Source: Neomesorhizobium albiziae (GTDB lineage Bacteria; Pseudomonadota; Alphaproteobacteria; Rhizobiales; Rhizobiaceae). Taken from it: 64,000 nucleotides of DNA. Of the stretch, positions 19,973 through 29,325 are shown in pieces. The position numbers were made by a program, and so were the translations under genes. The notes beneath the pieces were generated by a model. It was not told the DNA's origin and did no database searches. It saw nothing but the letters and a program-made list of their open reading frames with translations. Position 1 is the stretch's first letter, and every line of letters begins with the position of its first letter. The DNA lies in the NCBI RefSeq assembly GCF_900114255.1, contig NZ_FOSL01000017.1, forward strand, positions 1 through 64,000, in the 5' to 3' direction.

Positions 19973-21142
19973 ATGGCCAAGCGCGATTATTCGAACACCG
20001 GCGTCAACACGAAGCTCGCCCATATCGGCAATGACCCGCGCGAGTTCCATGGCTTTGTCAACCCGCCGGTCGTCCACGCATCGACGGTGCTTTTCCCCGA
20101 TGCCAAGACGATGGCCGGGCGTAGCCAGAAATACACGTATGGAACCCGCGGCACCCCGACTTCAGACGCGCTGGCGACCGCCATTGACGTGCTGGAAGGC
20201 TCTTCCGGGACCATCGTGGTGCCGTCGGGACTGGCCGCGGTGACCATTCCGCTTCTGGCCTTCCTTTCGGCCGGCGACCATGTGCTGGTCACCGATTCGG
20301 TCTACTTTCCGACCCGCAATTTCGCCGACACGATGCTGAAGCGCCTCGGCGTGGAGGTCGAGTATTACGATCCACTCGTCGGCGCCGGCATCGCCAAGCT
20401 GATGAAACCCAACACCAAGGTTGTGTTCACCGAATCGCCGGGCTCCAACACATTCGAGATGCAGGACATTCCGGCGATCGCGCGCGTGGCCCGCAGCCAT
20501 GGCGCGGTCGTCATGATGGACAATACCTGGGCGACGCCGCTCTATTTCCGACCGCTCGACCATGGCGTCGACATCTCGATCCACGCGGCAACCAAATATC
20601 CGGCCGGCCACTCAGATATCGTCATCGGCACCGTTTCGGCCAATGCCGCCCACTGGAAGCAACTGTTCGACACCTTCACCACGATGGGCTGCTGCTCCGG
20701 CCCCGACGATGTCTACCAAACACTGCGCGGACTGCGGACCATGGGCGTGCGCCTGGAGCACCACCAGCGCAGCGCGCTTGCCCTCGCCCGCTGGCTGGAA
20801 GGGCAGCCCGGCGTGGCGCGGGTGCTGCATCCCGGTCTCGAAAGCCATCCCGGCCATGCCATCTTCAAGCGCGATTTCTTGGGCTCCAGCGGCATCTTTT
20901 CCATTGTGCTCGCCGGCGGCGGCCAAAAGCAGGCGCATGCCTTCCTCGACGCGCTCGAGATCTTCGGGCTTGGCTATTCCTGGGGCGGCTACGAGAGCCT
21001 CGCGGTGCCGGTGTCGATTGGCGACCGCACGATCACCACCAACTCATATGAAGGGCCCATCCTGCGGCTGCAGATCGGGCTCGAAGATGTCGAGGACCTG
21101 AAGGCCGATATCGCGAAAGGCCTCTCCGCCGCACGGGTCTGA
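19973..21142 (+). CDS. metC: Cystathionine beta-lyase
   Basis: A 389-residue PLP enzyme of the Cys/Met metabolism family that splits cystathionine into homocysteine, pyruvate and ammonia. The PLP lysine is in SIHAATKYPAGHSD near residue 208, preceded by MMDNTWATPLYFRPLDHG, the usual cofactor-aspartate strand. The C-terminal GYSWGGYESLAVP is diagnostic for the beta-lyase branch. Start at ATG 19973 (MAKRDYSN) matches the family; an in-frame ATG 15 bases upstream is less likely. It is monocistronic. Confidence 0.92.
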   Translation: MAKRDYSNTGVNTKLAHIGNDPREFHGFVNPPVVHASTVLFPDAKTMAGRSQKYTYGTRGTPTSDALATAIDVLEGSSGTIVVPSGLAAVTIPLLAFLSAGDHVLVTDSVYFPTRNFADTMLKRLGVEVEYYDPLVGAGIAKLMKPNTKVVFTESPGSNTFEMQDIPAIARVARSHGAVVMMDNTWATPLYFRPLDHGVDISIHAATKYPAGHSDIVIGTVSANAAHWKQLFDTFTTMGCCSGPDDVYQTLRGLRTMGVRLEHHQRSALALARWLEGQPGVARVLHPGLESHPGHAIFKRDFLGSSGIFSIVLAGGGQKQAHAFLDALEIFGLGYSWGGYESLAVPVSIGDRTITTNSYEGPILRLQIGLEDVEDLKADIAKGLSAARV

Positions 21143-21219
21143 TTCCGCCCCGTGGGCGTGGCTCTGGCCTGACCAACAAACAGATGGTGCGGAGTGCGCG
21201 AATCAACGTGCACTCCGCG

Positions 21220-21579
21220 TCAGCTGACGGAATACCTGTCGATCACCCAAAGCCAGGTTCCGTCGCTCTGTCGCCGGGCGACCTCGGAGGTCACGTCGCC
21301 GTCGGGAAGTCGCGTCGACGTGAGGGCAAGATCGCCGCAGATCAATGCCGGCCGCTGCTCCCCGAACGCGAACTTTCGCCCGGAGGCGACAGTCTCGACA
21401 TAAAAGCTGCGGATCGCCTCAAGGCCGCGCACCAGCCGCCCGTCGCCACAGTCGATCACCGCGTCGGGTTCGAACAAGGCGACCATGCCGTCGACATCCC
21501 CCGCATTTTGTCGAGCCACCAGCAAGCGCTCCAGATCCTGGGGATCATAAACCGGTTCCCGCTTGATCGCTTTGTTCAT
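21220..21579 (-). CDS. NTF2-like (SnoaL/YybH-type) protein
   Basis: A 119-residue single-domain protein with the cone-shaped NTF2 fold pattern: N-terminal helices DPQDLERLLVARQNAGDVDGMVALFEPDAV, then GLEAIRSFYVETV and beta-strands ending SDGTWLWVIDRYSV. Such proteins act as small isomerases, dehydratases or ligand binders; the reaction is unknown. It lies 22 bases after the cupin gene on the same strand, so the two are probably co-transcribed. The ATG at 21579 is chosen over the longer frame, which would overlap the cupin gene. Confidence 0.82.
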   Translation of the reverse strand: MNKAIKREPVYDPQDLERLLVARQNAGDVDGMVALFEPDAVIDCGDGRLVRGLEAIRSFYVETVASGRKFAFGEQRPALICGDLALTSTRLPDGDVTSEVARRQSDGTWLWVIDRYSVS

Positions 21580-21601
21580 GAGCGAGCCACTGCGACGGCC
21601 A

Positions 21602-22129
21602 TCAAGCCTGGTCCTTTCCGGCCTTGCGGGCGCGGACCTTGTCCGGCATGCCGTCATGGTCGCCAAGGACGCGCTTCGGCGCGTCATCCCACCAGTCGTC
21701 GCGTATGGCTTTGCGCTCGAGGTTGACCGGGTAGATTATGCGATTTTCCTCCTTGTCCGTCTCGCCAACCACCAGCAGCCGCACTTCCGTCTCGGTGTTG
21801 TTCAAAAAGCTGTGGGCAAGGCCGGTGCCGGCAGGAAAGCCAACGCCGTCGCCCGGCCTCAGCCGGTGCAGCGTCCCGTCAAGCCAGACATCCGGCTCGC
21901 CCTCCAGCACGTAGACGAATTCCTCCTCGGCGCTTTCGGCGTGCGGGAACGAGGTGCGCCGGCCTGGTGGCATGCGAACGTGATGTATGCCCAGTTGCTG
22001 AAGCCCGAGCCGAGGGCCGAACGAGGCGTCGATGCTGCGGAGTTCGTCGCTGCCGATGAACAGCGCGCCATCCGGGTTCTCGATCTCGGTCCAGTTCGCA
22101 ATGATGGACGGGCGGTCATTCGAGGCCAT
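21602..22129 (-). CDS. Cupin-domain protein
   Basis: A 175-residue single cupin. Cupin motif 1 is seen as FPHAESAEEEFVYVLEGEPDVW and motif 2 as LRPGDGVGFPAGTGLAHSFLN, giving likely metal ligands His, Glu and a second His. The C-terminal tail (NRIIYPVNLERKAIRDDWWDD) is unlike short sensor cupins and resembles the group annotated as cupin or mannose-6-phosphate-isomerase-like. The substrate is unknown. It is first in a two-gene unit with the NTF2-like gene. The ATG at 22129 is used because the frame upstream runs through the tRNA-proximal spacer without similarity. Confidence 0.85.
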   Translation of the reverse strand: MASNDRPSIIANWTEIENPDGALFIGSDELRSIDASFGPRLGLQQLGIHHVRMPPGRRTSFPHAESAEEEFVYVLEGEPDVWLDGTLHRLRPGDGVGFPAGTGLAHSFLNNTETEVRLLVVGETDKEENRIIYPVNLERKAIRDDWWDDAPKRVLGDHDGMPDKVRARKAGKDQA

Positions 22130-22220
22130 GGGGTTCACCTTCGCTTTGAAACGGATCATCCCGCGACCGGCCGACAATGGCAATCGCAAGCCTCTTCGAT
22201 ATGACAGCGCGGGGAGAAAA

Positions 22221-22379
22221 TCAGTCGCCGCGGAAGCCGCCTGGATTGACCTTGTCGCCGCAGAGGCCGGCGTTCTCCGCCCGCCAGCCGCAATTGCCAT
22301 GGTATTGGGGTGTTTCGGTCTGGCATGCGGCCAGAAAGGTGGAGGCGGAAAGAAGAGTCGCAACAAACAATTGCCGCAT
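22221..22379 (-). CDS. Small lipoprotein of unknown function
   Basis: A 52-residue open frame starting at ATG 22379, 11 bases after GAGGAA. The product opens MRQLFVATLLSASTFLAAC, a textbook lipoprotein signal with the lipobox LAAC (Cys19). The mature part has only about 33 residues, with two more cysteines (CGW and GLCGD) that could form one disulfide, and is rich in Gly and Asn. Gene-sized coding sense, ribosome site and lipobox all agree, so I take it as real though it is too short for routine gene calling. The function is unknown; small rhizobial lipoproteins of this kind are usually outer-membrane tethered. Confidence 0.72.
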   Translation of the reverse strand: MRQLFVATLLSASTFLAACQTETPQYHGNCGWRAENAGLCGDKVNPGGFRGD

Positions 22380-22433
22380 CGGTCGAAATTTCCTCGTGCC
22401 TCGGCAAGCGCCCTGGCTGTTGCGTGAAGGATA

Positions 22434-22510
22434 TGGCGATCCCGGCAGGATTCGAACCTGCGACCATCGGCTTAGAAGGCCGGTGCTCTATCCAGCTGAG
22501 CTACGGGACC
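22434..22510 (-). tRNA. tRNA-Arg (anticodon TCT)
   Basis: A 77-base tRNA including encoded CCA. The acceptor GGTCCCG pairs with CGGGATC, D arm GCTCAGCTGGATAGAGC, anticodon loop CTTCTAA giving TCT (22474-22476), and T arm GCAGGTTCGAATCCTGC. It decodes AGA and AGG. No integrase gene or attachment-site duplication is visible beside it. Confidence 0.95.
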
Positions 22511-22556
22511 GTCGCGTCGGGGGAACGCCCGGCAGCGTGCCTGAAAGCGCGAAAAC

Positions 22557-22862
22557 TCAGTGCGTCCAGGGTATCTTGCGGTCATAGCGGAAATTCTCCG
22601 CATAGGAAATCTGCCGGCGCTTGGCTTCCTTGGGTTCCTCGACACGGAACGCTATCGCGTGCTTCTCGGCGTAGGCGACTGCTTCCTCGCGTGTCGGGAA
22701 GATCAGGCGGATCTGGCTCTTCATGTCGCCCGACGTGGTGTAGCCCATCAGCGGATCGATCTTGCGCGGTTTCTCGGGGTCGAATTCGAGCACCCAGTGG
22801 CCGGTCTTGGCCTTGCCGGATTGCATGGCTGTCTTGGCGGGGCTGAAAATGCGGGCGGACAT
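22557..22862 (-). CDS. Complex I accessory protein, NDUFS4-like
   Basis: A 101-residue protein of the ETC complex I subunit conserved-region family, homologous to mitochondrial NDUFS4 (the 18-kDa subunit). Family features are MSARIFSPAKTAMQSGKAKT at the N terminus and the core around WVLEFDPEKPRKIDPLMGYTTSGD, then LIFPTREEAVAYAEKHAI. It is a peripheral subunit that helps join the NADH-oxidising module to the arm of complex I. An AAGG site 8 bases before ATG 22862 favours that start over GTG 22871 or ATG 22868. It stands alone between two tRNA genes. Confidence 0.9.
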   Translation of the reverse strand: MSARIFSPAKTAMQSGKAKTGHWVLEFDPEKPRKIDPLMGYTTSGDMKSQIRLIFPTREEAVAYAEKHAIAFRVEEPKEAKRRQISYAENFRYDRKIPWTH

Positions 22863-22933
22863 GCGCATCACCTTGAATTCTGACTGTCTAACCCATGCTG
22901 CTCGCCGGGCCGTGGCCAGCGAGCGGAGGCGAT

Positions 22934-23010
<77 letters not shown>

Positions 23011-23141
23011 TGCCGTGCCTCGGCGTTGCAGTGCCTAGTGTTTTCGGTTCGCATTGGCAAGCGGTAAAACCGCGCAGGCGTCATAGCTCTCGACACATCG
23101 CTCTGGACCTGCTCAAAAACGGATAGCTTTGGGAGGCGAAA

Positions 23142-23423
23142 TTGCACCTTGTCGATATTTATCTCGCGCAGCTTGCGGATCCGTTCCGCGTCGGCCTCTT
23201 AGTCGCGCTATTGTTCACGGCGGCAAACACCGAAGCCGCGCTGAACCGGTGGATACCGATCGGACTCGGCCTCGCCTTCGTCGCCGTGTTGATCCCCACT
23301 GCGATCGGAACCACCGCCGGCATGGACCTCGTCCACACGATCCTGGTCGGCCTCGTCTCCAACCTGACGATCCTGGCGGTGCTGCTGGCGGTGAGAGCCG
23401 CCTATCTCAGGCTGACCTCGTAG
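23142..23423 (+). CDS. Small integral membrane protein with TTG start
   Basis: A 93-residue protein with three hydrophobic helices: about 17-31 (VGLLVALLFTAANTE), 38-60 and 68-87, and almost no extra loops. I do not recognise a named family. It starts at TTG 23142; a near-perfect GGGAGG site at 23131-23136 lies 5 bases upstream and no ATG is suitable, so TTG is convincing. A weak initiator with a strong ribosome site suggests limited, set-level translation. It ends 65 bases from convergent hda. Confidence 0.78.
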   Translation: MHLVDIYLAQLADPFRVGLLVALLFTAANTEAALNRWIPIGLGLAFVAVLIPTAIGTTAGMDLVHTILVGLVSNLTILAVLLAVRAAYLRLTS

Positions 23424-23488
23424 CCGGCGTCCAGATCCCCTTCGGCGCAGCTTTTCCGGAGAACCAACCGCGGAGTTCCTGAACTCCG

Positions 23489-24190
23489 TCAGAGGTCGAG
23501 TTCGCGCTGTCCTTCGTCCAGTGCGCTGACCGCCTCCGTCGCAAGCGCACGCGTGATGCGCGACTGCTGCTCGAGCGCTGCCCGGTCGAGCCGGTCGACG
23601 ACGCGGATGGCAGTCGACAGCGACCGCTCGATGCGGCGCACCAGATATTGCACCACATGCGGCTCGACCTCGACCTGACGGTCGGCGAAAAGCTTGGTGA
23701 TGACGCCGGCCAAAAGCAGGTCGTCCGGCTCGCCGATCTCGACGGTCGTCGCCGCCTTCAGCCGGGATGCGAGGTCGGGCAGCTTCACCCCCCAGGCAGC
23801 CGGGAAGCGGCGCGCGGTCAAAAGCAGCTGCGTTCCCGCACCACGCACCGCATTGATGAGGTGAAACAGCCCCTGTTCGTCGAGCCCTGCCCGGTCTGCG
23901 TCGTCGATGAACACGGGACCGGCCTCAGCTGCCTTGATCGCGCTTTCACCGATGGCGCCAGGTTCGAATTCGGCAGCCGACGACACTTCCCGCCAGATCG
24001 CGCCGAGATGGGTTTTTCCCGAACCTGCCGGGCCGGCGAGCACAACGACCGGCGCTGGCCAATCAGGCCAGCGGTCGATCAGCCCGACCGCATCGGCGTT
24101 GGCCGGCGAAACCACGAGATCGTCGCGCGAGAAAGCTGCGTCATGCTGCAAATCGAGCGGCAACTGCCGCGGCGTCCCTCTCTCGCCCAT
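23489..24190 (-). CDS. hdaA: DnaA-related replication regulator HdaA
   Basis: A 233-residue AAA+ protein homologous to DnaA domain III, which with the loaded sliding clamp stimulates ATP hydrolysis by DnaA after initiation. The N terminus carries a clamp-binding motif, QLPLDL, at residues 9-14. Walker A is GPAGSGKTHLG, Walker B VFIDDAD, and the sensor region LLLTARRFPAAWG. There is no DNA-binding domain IV, as expected for Hda. Four bases after the PerM-type permease gene, with which it forms an operon started by the phosphatidyltransferase gene. Confidence 0.93.
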   Translation of the reverse strand: MGERGTPRQLPLDLQHDAAFSRDDLVVSPANADAVGLIDRWPDWPAPVVVLAGPAGSGKTHLGAIWREVSSAAEFEPGAIGESAIKAAEAGPVFIDDADRAGLDEQGLFHLINAVRGAGTQLLLTARRFPAAWGVKLPDLASRLKAATTVEIGEPDDLLLAGVITKLFADRQVEVEPHVVQYLVRRIERSLSTAIRVVDRLDRAALEQQSRITRALATEAVSALDEGQRELDL

Positions 24191-24194
24191 CGGA

Positions 24195-25326
24195 TCAGGC
24201 GTCCGCCTTGCCGCCCCGTGCAGCCTTTATCGCGGGCTCGTCCCGATGCCCCTTGTAGAGCGGCGATTCGAGATAGCGCGAGATCGCAAAGCGCACCAGA
24301 ACGGCAATGGCCGCTGCGGCCGGAACGGCGATGAGAAGCCCGACGAAGCCGAACAGAGCGCCGAACGCGAACAGCGCGAACATCAGCCAGACCGGATGCA
24401 GGCCGACGCTCTTGCCGACCAGTCGCGGCTGCAAGATGTTGCCTTCGATGAACTGGCCGACAAAAAACACGCACGCCACGGCCACGACCCATGGCCAGTC
24501 CGGCCAGAACTGTACAAAGGCGACGCCGACCGAAAGCACCAGGCCGACCAGCGAGCCGACATAGGGAATGAAGCTGATCAGACCGGCGAACATGCCAATC
24601 AGAATGCCGAAATTCAGCCCCACTAGGGTCAGGCCGATTGCGTAGAGGACGCCCAGCACCAGGCAAAGCGTGCCTTGCCCGCGCACGAAGCCAGCCGTGG
24701 CGGTGTTGATGTCGATGGCGATCCGGCGCACCGTTTCGACATGGTCGCGCGGCACCCAGCTGTCGACGACCGAGACCATGCGGTCCCAGTCGAGCAGCAT
24801 GTAGAAAGCCACCACCGGCGTGATGATGAACAGGCTGGCGATTGAGAACAGCGCCACGCCCGAGCTCCAGATCGACTGGAACACCGTCGACACGAAGCCG
24901 AAGCCGCTACTCAGCAGTGAACTGAGCCCTTCGCGCAGTTCGGCCGCGTCGACCCCGAACCGCTGCTCCAGCCATTGCGGATTGAAATTGGTCACCAGCT
25001 GCTGGAGCCTTTCGAGATAGCCTGGCACCTTCACGGCGAAGTCGGCCATCTGCGAGGCAAGCACCGGGATCAGCACAACCAGCGCCAGTGTCAGCACGAT
25101 AATGAAGCAGACGAGGATGACCACCGTCGCCATTACCCGCGACAGTCCCAGGCGTTGCAACCGGTCGGCTACCGGATCGAGGAAATAGGCAAGCGCCATG
25201 CCGGCCACGAAAGGCAATAGGATGTCGCTGAAGAGATAAAGGAACGCAGCGAAGAAGACGGCGGCGATCAGCCAGAAGCGGATTTGCCGGCGAAATGCGG
25301 CAGCCACGGCCTCGTTGGCCGCCTCG

Positions 25327-25355
<29 letters not shown>
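24195..25355 (-). CDS. AI-2E / PerM family permease
   Basis: A 386-residue membrane protein of the AI-2E transporter superfamily. It has the expected eight hydrophobic segments: LLPFVAGMALAYFLDPVADRL near 50, VMATVVILVCFIIVLTLALVVLIPVL, and the paired C-terminal helices IGMFAGLISFIPYVGSLVGL and LFAFGALFGFVGLLIAVPAAAA. The middle soluble segment (VPGYLERLQQLVTNFNPQWLEQRFG) is also typical. Substrates of most members are unknown; some export AI-2 or act as sodium-proton antiporters. Its start overlaps the phosphatidyltransferase gene by 29 bases. Confidence 0.9.
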
Positions 25356-25884
<529 letters not shown>

Positions 25885-25967
25885 GCGGGCTGCTCCTCCT
25901 TTCCGTGCCGGTACCTGCAGCGCCGTAACTCTTCAAAAGCGCAAAGGCCGCTGTAGCACCTTGATTC

Positions 25968-26017
25968 GCTGCATGATTTTGCCCTTGAATCGATTCCGAT
26001 CTAAGGAATTATGCAGC
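25968..26017. repeat. Imperfect palindromic element in the pgsA-like/purM spacer
   Basis: Ends gctgcat (25968-25974) and atgcagc (26011-26017) are exact reverse complements, enclosing ttgaatcgattccgatcta-type sequence with its own partial symmetry (gaatcgattc). The 303-base spacer 25885-26187 is otherwise without genes and must hold both divergent promoters. Similar sequences recur between genes in Mesorhizobium as far as I recall, so a dispersed repeat is more likely than a purine operator. Confidence 0.5.
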
Positions 26018-26187
26018 AGCCGTTACATGGTTGAAAGCATGGCAAGCCGCAAGGCGCCAGTATGCCGCTAGTACATGTCCACGGTTTTTGCCTTCGGCCG
26101 ACGCCTCGGGCGCGGCATTCTGTTGCGATGCCCCGCACTTCATGCGAAGAGCCCGGGCAGAATATTCGCGCCACGCAGAGGACAATG

Positions 26188-27252
26188 ATGAGCGAGCGCA
26201 AGAACGGCCTCACCTACGCCGAAGCAGGTGTCGACATCGATGCCGGCAACGCCATGGTCGAGAAGATCAAGCCGCTGGTACGGTCGACCCGGCGGCCCGG
26301 AGCCGATGGAGAGATCGGCGGCTTCGGCGGCTTGTTCGACCTCAAGGCGGCCGGCTTCTCCGACCCCGTGCTGGTCGCTGCGAACGACGGCGTCGGCACC
26401 AAGCTGAAAATCGCGATCGATGCCGGCATCCACGACACGGTCGGCATCGATCTCGTCGCCATGTGCGTCAACGACCTCGTGGTGCAAGGCGCCGAGCCGC
26501 TGTTTTTCCTCGACTATTTCGCCACCGGCAAGCTCGATCCCGAACAGGGCGCGGCGATCGTCGGCGGCATTGCGGAAGGCTGCCGGCAGGCCGGCTGCGC
26601 GCTGATCGGCGGCGAAACGGCGGAAATGCCCGGCATGTATCGGGGCGGCGACTACGACCTCGCGGGTTTTGCGGTGGGCGCGGCCGAGCGCGGCCAGTTG
26701 CTGCCGACGGACGATATCGTCGAGGGCGACGTGCTGCTCGGGCTTGCTTCGTCGGGTGTCCATTCGAACGGCTTTTCGCTGGTGCGCCGCATCGTCGAGC
26801 AATCGGGGCTCGGCTGGGATGCTCCGGCACCTTTCGCAGCCGGCAAGACGCTCGGTGCAGCGCTGCTCGAGCCGACGCGCATCTATGTGAAGCCGGTGCT
26901 GCAGGCGATCCGCAACACCCATGGCATCAAGGCGCTGGCCCACATCACCGGCGGCGGGTTTCCGGAAAACATCCCGCGCGTACTGCCCAAGGATTTCGCC
27001 GCCGAACTGGACCTCGAGTCGATCGCGGTGCCGCCGGTATTTTCGTGGCTGGCCAAGACGGGGGGCGTCGCTCCCGCCGAGATGATGCGCACCTTCAATT
27101 GCGGCATCGGCATGATTATGGTGGTGGCGTCAGGCCAGGCCGCGCAGGTGGCCGCGGTGCTGCAGGAGGCCGGCGAGACCGTCGAGCCGATCGGCCGCAT
27201 CGTGCCGCGCCGTGACGCCGGCGTCATCTATCGCGGTTCGATCGAGCTATGA
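26188..27252 (+). CDS. purM: Phosphoribosylformylglycinamidine cyclo-ligase
   Basis: A 354-residue AIR synthetase, closing the imidazole ring in purine synthesis with ATP. Family landmarks are [20 protein letters not shown] at the N terminus, GGFGGLFDL, the conserved [17 protein letters not shown]-binding strand, and [28 protein letters not shown] at 26177-26182 is 5 bases before ATG 26188, favouring [11 protein letters not shown] 26185 and much earlier ATGs are less likely. It overlaps purN by 4 bases, a standard purMN pair. Confidence 0.95.
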   Translation: MSERKNGLTYAEAGVDIDAGNAMVEKIKPLVRSTRRPGADGEIGGFGGLFDLKAAGFSDPVLVAANDGVGTKLKIAIDAGIHDTVGIDLVAMCVNDLVVQGAEPLFFLDYFATGKLDPEQGAAIVGGIAEGCRQAGCALIGGETAEMPGMYRGGDYDLAGFAVGAAERGQLLPTDDIVEGDVLLGLASSGVHSNGFSLVRRIVEQSGLGWDAPAPFAAGKTLGAALLEPTRIYVKPVLQAIRNTHGIKALAHITGGGFPENIPRVLPKDFAAELDLESIAVPPVFSWLAKTGGVAPAEMMRTFNCGIGMIMVVASGQAAQVAAVLQEAGETVEPIGRIVPRRDAGVIYRGSIEL

Positions 27253-27956
27253 GCACAAAACGCAAGCGCATCGTTGTCCTGATTTCCGGCCGTGGCTCCA
27301 ACATGGCCGCGCTGATTGAGGCTGCCAGGGAAGCCGACTATCCCGCCGAGATCGTCGGCGTGATATCCGACCAGCCTGACGCAGCAGGGCTGAAGGCTGC
27401 GGAAAGCTTCCACATCGCGACACGCGCCATCCCGCGGCGCGACCATGCCAGCAAGCAAGCGCATGACGCGGCGATCGACGCCGCGCTGCGAAAGATGGGC
27501 GCGGATATTGTCTGCCTAGCCGGCTACATGCGGCTTCTGACGCCGGGTTTCGTCGACAAATGGCTGGGCAGGATGATCAACATCCACCCCTCGCTATTGC
27601 CGATGTTCAAGGGGCTCGACACCCACAAGCGCGCGCTCGACGCCGGGTTGCGCGTCCACGGCTGCACGGTGCACTTCGTCACCAGGGACATGGACGACGG
27701 GCCAGTCGTGGCGCAGGCCGCGGTTCCGGTGCTGACCAACGACACCGAGGAAAGGCTTACGGCGCGCGTGCTCAAGGCCGAGCACAAGCTCTATCCGCTG
27801 GCGCTGGCGCTGGTCGCCAGCGGCAAGGCGCGCATGGAGGCTGGGCGTACGGTATTCGAGGGCGTCGATCATACCGGCGACAGCGGCGTCATCATGGTTC
27901 CCGGCACCTGGCAGGGCGCCAGCGACCTCGAGGATCTGGCGCGTTTCACACCGTAA
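27249..27956 (+). CDS. purN: Phosphoribosylglycinamide formyltransferase
   Basis: A 235-residue folate-dependent GAR transformylase. Motifs: [15 protein letters not shown] near residue 9, the active-site strand [17 protein letters not shown] with the catalytic His, and [14 protein letters not shown] carrying the catalytic Asp. The start overlaps purM (ATGA), showing coupling. At 235 residues it is a little longer than E. coli PurN (212), due mainly to the C-terminal [20 protein letters not shown] tail seen in rhizobial proteins. Confidence 0.95.
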   Translation: MSTKRKRIVVLISGRGSNMAALIEAAREADYPAEIVGVISDQPDAAGLKAAESFHIATRAIPRRDHASKQAHDAAIDAALRKMGADIVCLAGYMRLLTPGFVDKWLGRMINIHPSLLPMFKGLDTHKRALDAGLRVHGCTVHFVTRDMDDGPVVAQAAVPVLTNDTEERLTARVLKAEHKLYPLALALVASGKARMEAGRTVFEGVDHTGDSGVIMVPGTWQGASDLEDLARFTP

Positions 27957-27989
27957 GGGCGCGCAGCCCGATAGCGTGGAGATTGCATC

Positions 27990-28505
27990 ATGAAGAGCCT
28001 GCTTCTTTTGCGCCACGCCAAATCGAGCCGGGACGATCCCGCCCTCGAGGATTTCGACCGGCCACTGGCCAAGCGCGGCCGAAATGCTGCGCCAGCGATC
28101 GGCGCCGAACTCGCATCGCGCGGCTGGTTGCCGGAAGCCGTGCTGGTTTCTCCGGCAAAACGCACCCGCCAGACGTGGGCGCTGGTCGCAGCCGAACTGC
28201 CCGCAGCGCCGAAAGCCATGTTCGCGAAGCCGCTCTACATGGCATCGCCCGAGCAACTTCTCCAGCGCATCCAAAAGGTCGCGGCGACCAAACAAACGCT
28301 GCTGGTGGTCGGCCACAATCCCGGGATGGAAGAACTTGCCTTGCAGCTTGCAGGCTCTGGCTCAGACCCCAACGCACTTGCGGGAATAAGCGAAAAGTTC
28401 CCGACTGCGGCACTTGCCCGCTTCGCCTTTGATGGCCAGTGGGCCGATCTGTCCACCGGCAAGGCGAAGCTGACCCATTTCCTGCGGCCAAGGGATTTGG
28501 AGTGA
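27990..28505 (+). CDS. SixA-like histidine phosphatase
   Basis: A 171-residue histidine phosphatase. The RHG-type motif is LLLRHAKSSRDD at residues 5-16, with the phosphate-binding second arginine in DFDRPLAKRGR and the second catalytic His in VVGHNPGMEELALQL near 110. These are the marks of the SixA branch, which removes phosphate from phosphohistidine proteins such as PTS or hybrid-kinase HPt domains. The partner is unknown; rhizobia have the nitrogen PTS and many HPt proteins. It follows purN by 33 bases and may share its transcript. Confidence 0.9.
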   Translation: MKSLLLLRHAKSSRDDPALEDFDRPLAKRGRNAAPAIGAELASRGWLPEAVLVSPAKRTRQTWALVAAELPAAPKAMFAKPLYMASPEQLLQRIQKVAATKQTLLVVGHNPGMEELALQLAGSGSDPNALAGISEKFPTAALARFAFDGQWADLSTGKAKLTHFLRPRDLE

Positions 28506-28545
28506 CAGGGCCCTAACCGGTACGGACGCCACGCGGTACAGGTCG

Positions 28546-29196
28546 TCAGTGAAACCGGCGGCTGAAAAGGCGTGACAGCAGCCATGGCGCGGCCAGGATG
28601 ACTGCCGCGCCGATCATCCAGCCAATGACGACTACCGGTCGCAGGAACGCACCGATCAGATTGAGGAACCCGGCGACAAAGCCCGAGCCTTGCGCCACGT
28701 CGAACGTGCCGACAATTTCCTTGCCGAGACCCGTTGCCGTCGCTGCGTCCTTTCCGGTTTGCATGATCGCGCCGGCATTGGTGGACGTCCAAGCTATGAG
28801 GCCGTCGGCCAGGCCGTATGCAATCCATGCAATGAGGGACCAAATGACCAACGCAACAAGCGCAACGCCGAAGCCCATTTTCTTCACGCGTGAGCCACGA
28901 TCGAGTGGGGCTGCATCGACGCGGCCAAACGGACGGCTTGGCGAACCATATTCGCCGGCGTCCCGCTCCTCAGCCTGGCCGCGGCGCTCGTTGTAGCGGC
29001 GGTCGGCCATCTCGTCACCCCGCGAATCTCCGCCGCCGATCGCTCCGAGCACTGAACCAAGCAAGCCACCGAGATTGTCGTTCCCGTGGTCTTTCGATCT
29101 ATGCGCGGTGCCTTGCGAATCCCTGTAGCATTGGGCGCCATGGCCTCCTTTCCGCTTGCCGCCGTGCTTGCCGTTCTTGTAATCTTGCCAGTCCAT
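28546..29196 (-). CDS. His/Gly/Lys-rich membrane protein behind a MerR-type promoter
   Basis: A 216-residue protein of no family I know. The first 45 residues are very polar and rich in His, Lys and Gly (KNGKHGGKRKGGHG, then HRSKDHGNDN), a composition that could bind metal ions or nucleic acid. A disordered section follows. Residues about 104-130 form one hydrophobic helix (MGFGVALVALVIWSLIAWIAYGL) and a second lies near the C terminus (VVVIGWMIGAAVILAAPWLL). GGAG lies 9 bases before ATG 29196. A perfect 19-base dyad in a MerR-like promoter ends about 60 bases upstream, the same dyad type that precedes the CDF exporter, so a role in metal stress is plausible but inferred. Confidence 0.75.
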   Translation of the reverse strand: MDWQDYKNGKHGGKRKGGHGAQCYRDSQGTAHRSKDHGNDNLGGLLGSVLGAIGGGDSRGDEMADRRYNERRGQAEERDAGEYGSPSRPFGRVDAAPLDRGSRVKKMGFGVALVALVIWSLIAWIAYGLADGLIAWTSTNAGAIMQTGKDAATATGLGKEIVGTFDVAQGSGFVAGFLNLIGAFLRPVVVIGWMIGAAVILAAPWLLSRLFSRRFH

Positions 29197-29247
29197 CGAT
29201 TTATCTCCAATCCGTTGACCAGCGCCGATCACTTTATCAGCTTACCA

Positions 29248-29278
29248 AATATAAAATCTCTAGTGACTAGAGATAAAA
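29248..29278 (-). promoter_or_regulatory. Predicted MerR-type promoter, copy 1
   Basis: A perfect dyad, atctctagt-g-actagagat (29256-29274), lies between a -35-like TTTTAT (29278-29273) and a -10 TATATT (29253-29248) on the minus strand. The spacer is 19 bases. Over-long spacers filled by a CTCTAG-type dyad are the hallmark of promoters controlled by MerR-family metal sensors (CadR, PbrR, ZntR, CueR). It points at the His-rich membrane protein gene. No merR-like gene is present in this window. Confidence 0.72.
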
Positions 29279-29325
29279 GACCCAATGGACCGACGAGACA
29301 GAATGCCGCTCTTGTTCTGGCCGGG

